Shown one piece after another: positions 1-6,252 of a stretch of 10,388 nucleotides of DNA. Source of the DNA: Legionella genomosp. 1. Its GTDB lineage: Bacteria > Pseudomonadota > Gammaproteobacteria > Legionellales > Legionellaceae. The translations under genes and the position numbers were made by a program. The stretch is taken from positions 1-10,388 of the forward strand of contig CAMDMN010000054.1 of NCBI GenBank assembly GCA_945901965.1. The letters run 5' to 3'. The notes under the pieces were generated by a model. The model worked only from the letters and a program-made list of their open reading frames with translations, did no database searches and was not told the origin of the DNA. Numbering within the stretch: the stretch's first letter is position 1; each line of letters begins with the position of its first letter.

Positions 1-1336
1 ATGAATTTACTGAGGAATATGGTAAGAAAGATTCAATAAAATAAATGGATTCACCATAAAATACTCCAGCAATTGCAACTAATGCGAAAGTAGGAATTAT
101 TTTTTTGATGATGTTTCCATTTTTAAGCAAAGTATAAGCAAATTGTGCCCCAGAAATAAAAGCAAAGCCTACAAGAAATGTGGTGGGTTCTAGAGTAAAT
201 ATAGTTTTTTCACTTACGATAGCAAAAGAATAGGCGCCTATTAGACCCGCGAGACATGCTAATAAAAATGATTTTAGATCTTTAGTTGATTGATTATTTA
301 CTATACGTTTAGATTGGACGGCAGATCCTGCATTAAGAAAAAGAAATGATTTAAATAGACCATGCCAACAAAGATGAGCAATTGCTGCAGGAAAAAGTCC
401 TAGGCCGCATTGCATCATCATAAAACCCATCTGTGCCATTGTGGAGCACGCGAGCATTCGCTTAATATCAGTTTGTAATAGTTTCCAGCTTGTGCCAACA
501 ATCGCAGTAATTACCCCAATAGTGAATATAACTGTGAGTACTAGTGTGGATGATAAAAGTAGTGGTGAAAATTTTACTAGAATAAATCCGCCGCCATTAA
601 CAAGACCCGCATGCATTAAAGCAGATATAGGTGTTGGTGAATTTAGAGAGCTATTTAGCCAACCATTGAAAGGCCATTGTGCTGATTGAATTAAGGCTGT
701 GATTGTAATTAGCAATAATATTGGTAATAACCAAGGAGAGTCGTTAATCACTGATTGATTATTAATAAAATCTATTGAAAGATTGTTGGTTTCTTTGTAA
801 AGAAAAAGAAATGCCGCAAGAAGTGATAAACTTCCGAGGGCTAAGTATTTTAGTGCAAGCTTACCCGAATTTTTAGCAGCCAACCATGTTTTTTTATGAA
901 CCATTAGTGATATAAGTAAAAGATTGCTGGCGGTCCATGCGGTCCAAAATAATATTAAATTATCAGCACAAACCATTATTGAAGCGGTTAAGGTAATAGA
1001 AGATAAAGAAAGAAAGTAGCGTCGATATCCGCTATCACCATAAATATATCGTCTTGAAAACTGATGAACAATCGCAGATACAAAGAAAATAAGCATGTTC
1101 ATTGTTAATGATAAGCCATCAAGCTTAAGCCCCCAAATGCTTAGATCTGTAGATCTAAATGCTAAGCTTATTAAATAAAACGCACTAAAAAATAATCCAC
1201 TCCATATGAATATGGTAGATATTAAAGCGCCTTTAGTAGGATTTTTTCTATAAAATAATCCATTAATTATTAAACCTAAAAGTGGAATGGCTAGATTTAA
1301 CGCATATAGAAAACCTGAATCTATTAATTTAGTCAC
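1..1336 (-). CDS. dabB: NuoL/NdhF-type proton-translocating subunit, probable DabB of a DAB inorganic-carbon pump (partial, 3' end off the left edge)
   Basis: My own minus-strand translation runs 445 codons from a GTG at 1336 to the window edge without a stop. The GTG has an AAGGAAT ribosome site just upstream, and the frame upstream reaches a stop with no ATG, so GTG is the likely start. The product is a polytopic membrane protein of the proton-conducting antiporter family (Proton_antipo_M). Landmarks are HQFSRRYIYGD at residues 91-101, SPTPISALMHAGLVNGGG at 233-250, DIKRMLACSTMAQMGF at 290-305, and a His-rich helix HLCWHGLFKSF at 321-331. No other Nuo gene is adjacent and the regulator next to it is LysR/LrhA-like, which favours the stand-alone DabB/MpsA type over complex I. 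In DAB pumps DabB is thought to couple the ion gradient to the DUF2309 protein DabA, giving energised CO2 hydration. dabA would be expected left of the window. Family assignment is firm; the DabB role is inferred. Confidence 0.82.
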   Translation of the reverse strand, partial: MTKLIDSGFLYALNLAIPLLGLIINGLFYRKNPTKGALISTIFIWSGLFFSAFYLISLAFRSTDLSIWGLKLDGLSLTMNMLIFFVSAIVHQFSRRYIYGDSGYRRYFLSLSSITLTASIMVCADNLILFWTAWTASNLLLISLMVHKKTWLAAKNSGKLALKYLALGSLSLLAAFLFLYKETNNLSIDFINNQSVINDSPWLLPILLLITITALIQSAQWPFNGWLNSSLNSPTPISALMHAGLVNGGGFILVKFSPLLLSSTLVLTVIFTIGVITAIVGTSWKLLQTDIKRMLACSTMAQMGFMMMQCGLGLFPAAIAHLCWHGLFKSFLFLNAGSAVQSKRIVNNQSTKDLKSFLLACLAGLIGAYSFAIVSEKTIFTLEPTTFLVGFAFISGAQFAYTLLKNGNIIKKIIPTFALVAIAGVFYGESIYFIESFLPYSSVNS

Positions 1337-1365
1337 ATTATTCCTTATTAGTTTTTCTGTTATGA

Positions 1366-1394
1366 TTGTGAAAATATAGTCGAAATGCTAATAT
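1366..1394 (+). promoter_or_regulatory. Candidate promoter of the LysR-type regulator gene
   Basis: TTGTGA (1366-1371) and TAATAT (1389-1394) are 17 bp apart on the plus strand, each matching 4/6 of the consensus. The site overlaps the divergent dabB promoter, the usual layout for an autoregulating LysR-type gene. The match is weak and other choices exist in such AT-rich DNA. Confidence 0.3.
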
Positions 1395-1401
1395 TAGTAA
1401 A
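1373..1401 (-). promoter_or_regulatory. Predicted sigma70 promoter of dabB
   Basis: On the minus strand, TTTACT (1401-1396) and TATATT (1378-1373) are separated by exactly 17 bp, matching the -35 and -10 consensus at 4/6 and 5/6 positions. The expected transcript start near 1366 gives a leader of about 30 nt. The palindrome CTAATATTAG lies mostly within the spacer, so a bound regulator would contact this promoter directly. Predicted from sequence only. Confidence 0.5.
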
Positions 1402-1414
1402 ATTAATAATTTTA
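1388..1414. promoter_or_regulatory. Two adjacent dyads, candidate LysR-type operator
   Basis: CTAATATTAG (1388-1397) is a perfect 10-bp palindrome. It abuts TAAAATTAATAATTTTA (1398-1414), an inverted repeat with 8-bp arms around one base. They sit mid-way between dabB and the divergent regulator gene and overlap both predicted promoters. LysR-type regulators bind AT-rich dyads (T-N11-A class) in exactly such intergenic regions. In AT-rich DNA such dyads also arise by chance, so the operator role is inference. Confidence 0.42.
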
Positions 1415-1436
1415 ATTTGTTTGATAAGGAATTCTA

Positions 1437-2288
1437 ATGTCAATTGACACTGTTACTCTCCAATGTTTTCTTGCCGTCGCTGATACTGCAAGCTTTACAA
1501 AAGCCGCGGAGCGTGTTTGTCGAACGCAATCAGCTATTAGTCAACAAATAGCTAAGCTCGAAAATATGGTTGAAAAACCGCTTTTTAATCGTGGGAGAGA
1601 GCTTTCTTTAACCACCGATGGCGAAGTATTTCTTGGGTATGCACGGAGAATTTTTGAATTACATCGTGAATTATTAGATCGTTTTAAAGAGCCTGATCTC
1701 CAAGGAGAGATTAAATTTGGTTTGCCTGAGGATTTTGCAACCGTGGTTTTATCTGAAGTATTGGTTGATTTTTCAAGACTCCATCCTAGAGTTATTTTAA
1801 ATGTAGCATGTGATTTAACTTTTAATCTTTTTGAACAGTTTCAACAAGGAAAATTTGACATAATCCTTGTGAAAATGAGTCGACCAGAAACATTAACAAA
1901 TGGTCTTAATATATGGAGTGAGCCGGTTGAATGGATAGGGAATCGAGATTTATTACCAATATTTGATAAAAATATGGTAATTCCACTTGTTCTATCTCCA
2001 CAACCTTGTGTTTATCGAGAGAATGCTATCGAATCTTTAGAAAAAGCAGGATTTAAGTGGCGGCTTGCTTATAGTAGCCCCAGTTACGCAGGAAAAATGG
2101 CGGCTGTTAAGGCAGGATTAGGGCTAACTGTAATTCAGCGAACGATGATTCCTGACTATTTAAATAGAATTGAAAATGACTTCCTACCGATGTTAGATGA
2201 TATTCATATTTCTTTGTTAAAAAAAGATTCGACTAATAAAGCCATAGAATCACTTGAGTATTTTCTTTTGAAGAAATTAAGAGGTTAA
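1437..2288 (+). CDS. LysR-type transcriptional regulator, LrhA/HexA-like, divergent from dabB
   Basis: The 283-residue length is normal for the family. Residues about 5-64 form the LysR winged helix-turn-helix, with SFTKAAERVCRTQSAISQQ (19-37) as the recognition unit and LENMVEKPLFNRGRELSLTTDGE as the wing. A linker helix follows, then a periplasmic-binding-protein-like effector domain from about residue 90. The stretch LHPRVILNVACDLTFNLFEQF and the following KFDIILVK resemble LrhA/HexA-like members rather than CysB or classical CbbR. ATG 1437 is preceded by AAGGAA at good spacing. The gene is transcribed away from dabB across a 100-bp region with dyads, so control of dabB(A) and of itself is the natural inference. 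The effector ligand cannot be read from the sequence. It converges with the permease gene, leaving only 14 bp between the stop codons and no visible terminator. Confidence 0.9.
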   Translation: MSIDTVTLQCFLAVADTASFTKAAERVCRTQSAISQQIAKLENMVEKPLFNRGRELSLTTDGEVFLGYARRIFELHRELLDRFKEPDLQGEIKFGLPEDFATVVLSEVLVDFSRLHPRVILNVACDLTFNLFEQFQQGKFDIILVKMSRPETLTNGLNIWSEPVEWIGNRDLLPIFDKNMVIPLVLSPQPCVYRENAIESLEKAGFKWRLAYSSPSYAGKMAAVKAGLGLTVIQRTMIPDYLNRIENDFLPMLDDIHISLLKKDSTNKAIESLEYFLLKKLRG

Positions 2289-2302
2289 TTTGTATTTATT
2301 TG

Positions 2303-3700
2303 TTATTTTATACTTAATCTTCTGCGTAAATATAATAAAAATGCAGGTGATAGCATAAGTAAAATACCAGATGAGAAAATTATTCTAAAATGATTGCTTC
2401 CACCAACATCCATAGCATTTTCTGGAGGGAAAAAGCCAATTATTAATGCGATTATACAGCCGATAAGTCCTAGTATGCAGGTAAAATAATAACCATAATT
2501 TCCACCTGGAATTGAGAAATATCGGGGTAAGTTGCTATATTTTGATTTTAATCTAATTGCTGCAATGAGCATGATTACATACATCATAATATAAAGTTCG
2601 GTAGATAATGCTGTAAATAGCCAGTATATTGAATTTATAGAAGGTAATAATAAAAATCCGCTACATAATATTGTAACAATTACGGCTTGCATTATTAAAA
2701 TTCTTGAAGCGACACCATGTTTGTTTAAACGATAAAGCCAATGTGGTAAAAATCCATTGTCAGCTGCGAGTAGTAAGCCTTTTGCTGGGGATATTATCCA
2801 GTTAACCATACTGCCTACACTGCCAATAAGTAGTAAAATTACAATTACCGGCATTAATGGAGTTAAGTGATAGGCTTTAAAAAAATTAGTGAAGGCTTGC
2901 ATTACGCCATTTACTAAACCAATTTCTTCTTTGGGCAATACTATTGCTATTGCAAGAGATCCTAAAATCATCGTGATTAAAATTAAGATTACCGAAAAAA
3001 ACATAGCTTTAGGAAAGTTCTGTTGGGGATTTTGTACATTTCTTACGTGAACTGCCGCAAGCTCCATGCCAAGAAATGAAGTCATGATAGCAGTTAATGA
3101 GACCCAAGATTGTTTATCTTCCCAATGAGGAATTAAACTATTAAAACTTAAATCGATTGATAATGGCTTGCCGCTAAAAAACCAAATACACGCCAAAATA
3201 ATAATAAGAGCCATGGGTACAATCATGCCAATTATTGCACAAAAGCTTGCAAATGATGCTGAGGATTTAATACCAGTTAAACCTAGAAAAGTTAGTGACC
3301 AGAATAAAGTAATGATTACTACAATTAAGTATAATTTATTTTGCGCAAGTGCAGGATCAATAAGGTATGCAAGAGTCCCTGCAATAAATGATAGGATAGT
3401 TGGGTACCAGACAATCGTATTTATCCATTGTAACCAAATAGTAAAAAACGCGATATTATCGCCAAAAGCATTACGAACCCAGCTATATACGCCTCCTTCT
3501 TCTTCAGACCATGTAGAGGAAAGTTCGGCTGAAACTAAAGCGACAGGGATAAGAAAAACTATAGCTGAAAAGATAAAGAAAAAAATTAAAGATGAGCCAA
3601 ATAATGCAGTAGCAGGTAAGTTACGTATGCTGTCTATAGCGCCTGTAATTAATAATGTCAGCGCTATTACAGAAATTTTTTCAGAAGACCATGCTTTCAT
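2303..3700 (-). CDS. APC-superfamily amino acid permease, GadC-like glutamate:GABA antiporter family
   Basis: This 465-residue protein is strongly hydrophobic throughout, consistent with about 12 transmembrane helices. Family landmarks are the TM1 region LLITGAIDSIRNLPATALFG, then the acidic loop AELSSTWSEEEGGVYSWV ending near residue 75, which closely parallels the E-x-GG-V-x-x-W-V loop of GadC/YjeM-type transporters. The SPAKGLLLAADNGFLP stretch near residue 310 is also typical of APC exchangers. The substrate is not determined; glutamate/GABA or another amino acid exchanged at the inner membrane is the family expectation. The protein ends almost directly after the last helix (LLYLRRRLSIK), so it lacks the C-terminal plug that makes E. 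coli GadC pH-gated. ATG 3700 has AGGTGA about 7 nt upstream. No decarboxylase gene is adjacent, so a GadB-type acid-resistance pair is not supported here. Confidence 0.88.
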   Translation of the reverse strand: MKAWSSEKISVIALTLLITGAIDSIRNLPATALFGSSLIFFFIFSAIVFLIPVALVSAELSSTWSEEEGGVYSWVRNAFGDNIAFFTIWLQWINTIVWYPTILSFIAGTLAYLIDPALAQNKLYLIVVIITLFWSLTFLGLTGIKSSASFASFCAIIGMIVPMALIIILACIWFFSGKPLSIDLSFNSLIPHWEDKQSWVSLTAIMTSFLGMELAAVHVRNVQNPQQNFPKAMFFSVILILITMILGSLAIAIVLPKEEIGLVNGVMQAFTNFFKAYHLTPLMPVIVILLLIGSVGSMVNWIISPAKGLLLAADNGFLPHWLYRLNKHGVASRILIMQAVIVTILCSGFLLLPSINSIYWLFTALSTELYIMMYVIMLIAAIRLKSKYSNLPRYFSIPGGNYGYYFTCILGLIGCIIALIIGFFPPENAMDVGGSNHFRIIFSSGILLMLSPAFLLYLRRRLSIK

Positions 3701-3725
3701 TAATTGTCACCTAGAAAAACTACTA

Positions 3726-3754
3726 ATTATAAATGATTATGCCTTGTCATGAAA
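3726..3754 (-). promoter_or_regulatory. Candidate promoter of the permease gene
   Basis: A perfect TATAAT lies on the minus strand at 3731-3726. A poor -35 (TTTCAT, 3754-3749) lies 17 bp upstream. The -10 box is convincing and the -35 box is not, so activation by a regulator or a different start is possible. Confidence 0.35.
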
Positions 3755-3780
3755 CAGTATTGATTTATAACAATAAAATT

Positions 3781-3806
3781 GTAGGTTGGGCCTTGGTCCA
3801 ACCTAC
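3781..3806. repeat. REP-like palindrome GTAGGTTGG...CCAACCTAC, copy 1; possible terminator
   Basis: Perfect 9-bp arms (3781-3789 and 3798-3806) enclose GCCTTGGT, and the stem can extend inward with one G-T pair. The 22 bases at 3781-3802 recur exactly, in opposite orientation, at 7386-7407. The hairpin begins 4 bp after the stop codon of the 562-residue gene and is followed on that strand by AATTTTATT, so it could also stop transcription. This motif type is a common repetitive extragenic palindrome in gammaproteobacteria, often linked to REP-associated tyrosine transposases. No transposase gene is in the window. Confidence 0.75.
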
Positions 3807-3810
3807 GTCA

Positions 3811-5499
3811 TTAATTTGTGGATAAGCTTATAGATCTTCTTTCTAACTCTAAATTATCTTCGTCCTCATCATCATCGCTATTTTCAATTATTGTAGCTAA
3901 CTTAGTCATAGATGAAGCAATATTTTTACGATTAGAGGCAAAAATACCAGCAGAAGCAAGTAAAAGACCTGCACCTCCTGCAGTTAATATTGCTCCTGGA
4001 ATAGTTGCTGGCGTGGTAAATATAAGAGCCAATCCAATAGCAAGTATTGCAGCTCCTAGAATTAACATTGAAGCTCCTAAAGCTTGCCACATAATAGATG
4101 AGTTAGACCGCATTGTTTTTGCAGTTTGTTGGTATTCTGCAGCAATTTCACTTCTTTCTTCACCTGGTCCTGCTGTAATTAATTTTTCAGTAAGTAGAAT
4201 AAGTTCTTCTATTTTTGTTGGATCTTCACCGTCTTTACTTAATTGTTCTATTTGTTTTAATACATCATTTACAGCGGGTCGAATAGTTGGTTCAAGTGAG
4301 CTAACTAACCCTCTTAATCTAGCAAGGCTTGCTAAATTTGGCTGTAATTCATCCTCATCTAATAATATTCTTCTTGATATTGGCAAATCATTTTGTTCTT
4401 CGTTTGTATCCTCATGCGCAGATCTTCTTGCAGATCTTAGATTCTCTTCATTAATAACCCTAGAATCATCACTATCTAATACTTCTACAACTCTTAAATC
4501 ACTTTCATTAAAATTATCTGCAGTTGATTCTGTTAGATTGAAAGCATGTTGAATATCTTGTATAGGTATGACTATCCCACCAATTTTAAAAGTAACAGCA
4601 CCATTTTCATCGTTACTTAAAAACCCTGTGGTTTTATATCCTGACAAACTAACTTCAAACTCTTGTAAAACGTCTTCTGGTGGATTAGTAGTAAGAGGTG
4701 AAATTTTAAGCTGTCCACTTGTTATCATATCTTGTAAGACTTCAGGAGAACTTAAAAGATTATAAATTTCAGATTTTGAAAATGACATTGTACGTTCAGC
4801 AATTGCAGGTGCAATAGTTTCAGCTTGTTGGGCTTCTACTGGTATTTGTGGTTGAGTTTCTTCATTGTGGATAGCTAATGGTGGAGTAACTGCGGCAGTT
4901 GGTTGAGTTGTTGTTTCGACAACAAAAAAAGACCTAGCACCGTTTATTACCCAATTTACCCAAGTACTAAGTCCAACTCTTTCAGTTGGTGCATCTTGAA
5001 TAGCTAAAGTAGGGGATGGACTTCTTGTATTTTGCACGCTATCCGGAGTTAATAATCTAGAGAAAATACTAGAATACCAACTTGCAGGTTTTACTGGTGA
5101 TGAACTAATAATAGACATTGATCTATTTTGTGGTGTAACTTGCCCATTATTACGAAGATGCATTAAACGATATAGTTGGCTGTCGATTGGATATAACTTA
5201 TTACCAAATATAAATAGCCCTTCGCCATATTGAATACTTAATAATTGGCCAATAGTTGATTTTCTAATTATTTTTGAACTTGCTGGTGATGAGAGAATTT
5301 GTCTATATAATGGTAAAGGTTTTAATTTATTTGTTTTAGGTTGTTCAATATCTAAATTTGAATTATCTATTGAAGGATAAAGTGAGGGATAAGTTGGTTG
5401 TCGAAATGAATTGGTTTCAATTCTGCTTATAGGTTGTGGATCAATAAAGCCGTAAGCCGCTGCCGCTGATTTTAATAATGTTTTTAAAAAATAAAACAT
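3811..5499 (-). CDS. Hypothetical 562-residue protein with C-terminal membrane hairpin and acidic tail; candidate Dot/Icm effector
   Basis: I recognise no catalytic domain. The N-terminus has a short amphipathic or hydrophobic stretch (FYFLKTLLKSAAAAYGF) without a normal signal peptide. A long low-complexity part rich in Ser, Pro, Thr and Gln follows to about residue 235. Residues 238-350 look folded, including a strand-rich stretch FEVSLSGYKTTGF and AVTFKIGGIVIPI. A charged helical region with coiled-coil character spans about 380-465. Two hydrophobic segments (about 470-495 and 498-522) form a Gly/Ala-rich membrane hairpin. The tail SDDDEDEDNLELERRSIS (541-558) is acidic and then Ser-rich, as in the E-block signals of Legionella IVB effectors. 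ATG 5499 is preceded by GGAGTGA. The coding frame is long, and the plus-strand ORFs opposite it have implausible Ser-rich translations. Function is unknown; the effector status rests on architecture and the upstream box. Confidence 0.8.
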   Translation of the reverse strand: MFYFLKTLLKSAAAAYGFIDPQPISRIETNSFRQPTYPSLYPSIDNSNLDIEQPKTNKLKPLPLYRQILSSPASSKIIRKSTIGQLLSIQYGEGLFIFGNKLYPIDSQLYRLMHLRNNGQVTPQNRSMSIISSSPVKPASWYSSIFSRLLTPDSVQNTRSPSPTLAIQDAPTERVGLSTWVNWVINGARSFFVVETTTQPTAAVTPPLAIHNEETQPQIPVEAQQAETIAPAIAERTMSFSKSEIYNLLSSPEVLQDMITSGQLKISPLTTNPPEDVLQEFEVSLSGYKTTGFLSNDENGAVTFKIGGIVIPIQDIQHAFNLTESTADNFNESDLRVVEVLDSDDSRVINEENLRSARRSAHEDTNEEQNDLPISRRILLDEDELQPNLASLARLRGLVSSLEPTIRPAVNDVLKQIEQLSKDGEDPTKIEELILLTEKLITAGPGEERSEIAAEYQQTAKTMRSNSSIMWQALGASMLILGAAILAIGLALIFTTPATIPGAILTAGGAGLLLASAGIFASNRKNIASSMTKLATIIENSDDDEDEDNLELERRSISLSTN

Positions 5500-5535
5500 T
5501 TAGTCACTCCAATAGTATTAAACTAATATAGATTA

Positions 5536-5559
5536 ATTATAATTTGTAGAGATATTATA
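5536..5559 (-). promoter_or_regulatory. Two possible -10 elements for the 562-residue gene
   Basis: Perfect TATAAT hexamers occur on the minus strand at 5559-5554 and 5541-5536. Neither has a good -35. The upstream one is preceded by the TTAA-repeat box at 5587-5571 lying where a -35 would be, so it is the better candidate. It would give a leader of roughly 48 nt. Confidence 0.45.
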
Positions 5560-5570
5560 TCAGATGAATG

Positions 5571-5587
5571 CTTAATATTTAATTAAG
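5571..5587 (-). promoter_or_regulatory. Candidate PmrA box
   Basis: The minus strand reads CTTAATTAAATATTAAG. Two TTAA half-sites (5586-5583 and 5575-5572) are 11 bp apart, close to the PmrA pattern YTTAAK-N5-YTTAAK known from Salmonella and related to the cTTAATatT element reported for Legionella and Coxiella effector genes. The plus strand contains CTTAATATT exactly at 5571-5579. The box ends 12 bp before TATAAT, overlapping the -35 position, as expected for an activator site. Short AT-rich motifs occur by chance in such DNA. Confidence 0.45.
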
Positions 5588-5629
5588 TGAATTAAAAAAA
5601 AACATATTTATTGTAACCCCCCATGTACA

Positions 5630-5719
5630 TCATCCCGAGTGCAACGAGGGATCTCCATTTACAGAAAATTGTGCAACATTCAGGAGATCCTTCGCGCAAA
5701 AAACACGCGCTCTGGATGA
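5630..5719. repeat. Hairpin-forming intergenic repeat element (CATCCCGAG...GGATCTCC type)
   Basis: The outer arms TCATCCCGAGTGC (5630-5642) and GCGCTCTGGATGA (5707-5719) are inverted with 11/13 matches. The inner arms CGAGGGATCTCC (5645-5656) and GGAGATCCTTCG (5683-5694) match 11/12. The result is one long imperfect hairpin of about 90 nt. Sequences of the form 'cATCCCGAGcg...gaGGGATCTCC' and 'GGAGATCCTTCGc...GGATGAC' recur as dispersed palindromic elements in many intracellular bacteria. The element here looks decayed. No associated transposase is visible. Confidence 0.72.
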
Positions 5720-5783
5720 CGTTCTGCCATAACGTGCTCAGGATGGCGTGCTGCCATAATGTGCTCTGGATGGCGTGCTGCTA
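5709..5783. repeat. 27-bp tandem repeat, about 2.8 copies
   Basis: Units start with GCTC at 5709, 5736 and 5763, an exact 27-bp period. The shared core is GCTC(T/A)GGATG(A/G)CGT followed by (T/G)CTGCCATAA. Unit 1 overlaps the outer arm of the hairpin element, so the array appears to have grown from that element's end, perhaps by slippage. Confidence 0.75.
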
Positions 5784-5801
5784 TTTATTAATCCTTTAAA
5801 T

Positions 5802-6122
5802 TTAAGGATCATGTCGTTTACCATCACGGCAAGTTGGGGAGGTAGGTGTTTTATTATTTTTTTTCGCCCATTCGTTTTCGGTAAAACAATGTAAACTTAA
5901 GGCATGCAAGCCAGTTTTTAATTCATTATCTAATGATTTATTTATCAGCCGATGGCGGGCAACAAGATTTAAATTTTCAAAAAGAGAAGATACAGCAATT
6001 ACTTTAAAATGAGTTTCAGCGCCTTTAGGCACGTTATGGTTTATGGACTCATCTTCAATAATTAAAAATTTTGGATTTAGAAGGGCTGATAATTCATCAT
6101 TAATACGTTGTTTACGCGACAT
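5802..6122 (-). CDS. bolA: BolA family protein
   Basis: This 106-residue protein aligns closely to E. coli BolA from memory. DESINHNVPKGAETHFKVIAVSSLF (24-48) matches the DESYRHNVPAGSESHFKV block, ARHRLINKSL matches NRHRMIYSTL, and LHALSLHCFTENEW matches VHALALHTYTIKEW. Even the C-terminal SPTCRDGKR resembles SPPCRGAG, which marks it as true BolA rather than the shorter IbaG type. BolA proteins partner with monothiol glutaredoxins in 2Fe-2S cluster handling and can act in stress or morphology control. The conserved histidines that ligate the shared cluster are present. The gene stands alone with its own promoter; no glutaredoxin gene is adjacent. ATG 6122 has only a weak ribosome site, but its position agrees with family length. 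Confidence 0.95.
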   Translation of the reverse strand: MSRKQRINDELSALLNPKFLIIEDESINHNVPKGAETHFKVIAVSSLFENLNLVARHRLINKSLDNELKTGLHALSLHCFTENEWAKKNNKTPTSPTCRDGKRHDP

Positions 6123-6153
6123 TTTTAAATTTATAAAAGATTAAAGAAGTTAA

Positions 6154-6182
6154 ATTATACGTATTAAAAACTTTTATGTCAT
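6154..6182 (-). promoter_or_regulatory. Sigma70 promoter of bolA
   Basis: ATGACA (6182-6177) and a perfect TATAAT (6159-6154) are separated by exactly 17 bp on the minus strand, the best promoter match in the window. The expected start near 6147 gives a leader of about 25 nt. In E. coli, bolA has a stationary-phase promoter; nothing here distinguishes RpoS from RpoD use. Confidence 0.7.
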
Positions 6183-6204
6183 ATTTATTAAAAAAATCTT
6201 AATA

Positions 6205-6236
6205 AAAAAGGGCAGATAAGTATCATCTGCCCTTTT
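6205..6236 (-). terminator. Strong intrinsic terminator after the heptad-repeat gene (may work in both directions)
   Basis: GGGCAGAT (6210-6217) pairs perfectly with ATCTGCCC (6225-6232). The stem is flanked by A5 on one side and T5 on the other. On the minus strand it reads stem, 7-nt loop, stem, TTTTTT. It lies 17 bp beyond the stop codon of the small exported protein and before the bolA promoter, separating the two transcripts. Confidence 0.88.
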
Positions 6237-6252
6237 TCTTAATCTATTTTAA

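Larger units (their letters stand above)
5500..5801. other. Intergenic region of 302 bp without a gene
   Basis: The part next to the 562-residue gene holds its ribosome site, -10 elements and TTAA box. The part from about 5611 holds a hairpin repeat element and a 27-bp tandem repeat. No open frame here has a ribosome site or protein-like composition. Confidence 0.75.

Noticed and set aside
441..689. Plus-strand open frame of 82 codons
   Set aside because: It lies antisense within the DabB-like gene, whose minus-strand translation has clear family motifs in this stretch.
1336..1338. ATG overlapping the dabB GTG start
   Set aside because: The ATG on the minus strand is followed immediately by TGA. 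The GTG two bases further on gives the open 445-codon frame.
2289..2302. Terminator between the convergent regulator and permease genes
   Set aside because: Only 14 bp separate the stops and no stem-loop is visible. Read-through into each other's 3' end is likely.
3168..3752. Plus-strand open frame of 194 codons
   Set aside because: It is opposite the permease gene, has no ribosome site and reads as a Lys/Ile-rich shadow of transmembrane codons.
3818..4765. Two plus-strand open frames (244 and 65 codons)
   Set aside because: They are antisense to the 562-residue gene. The translation is Ser-rich, from reversed acidic codons, and there is no promoter or ribosome site.
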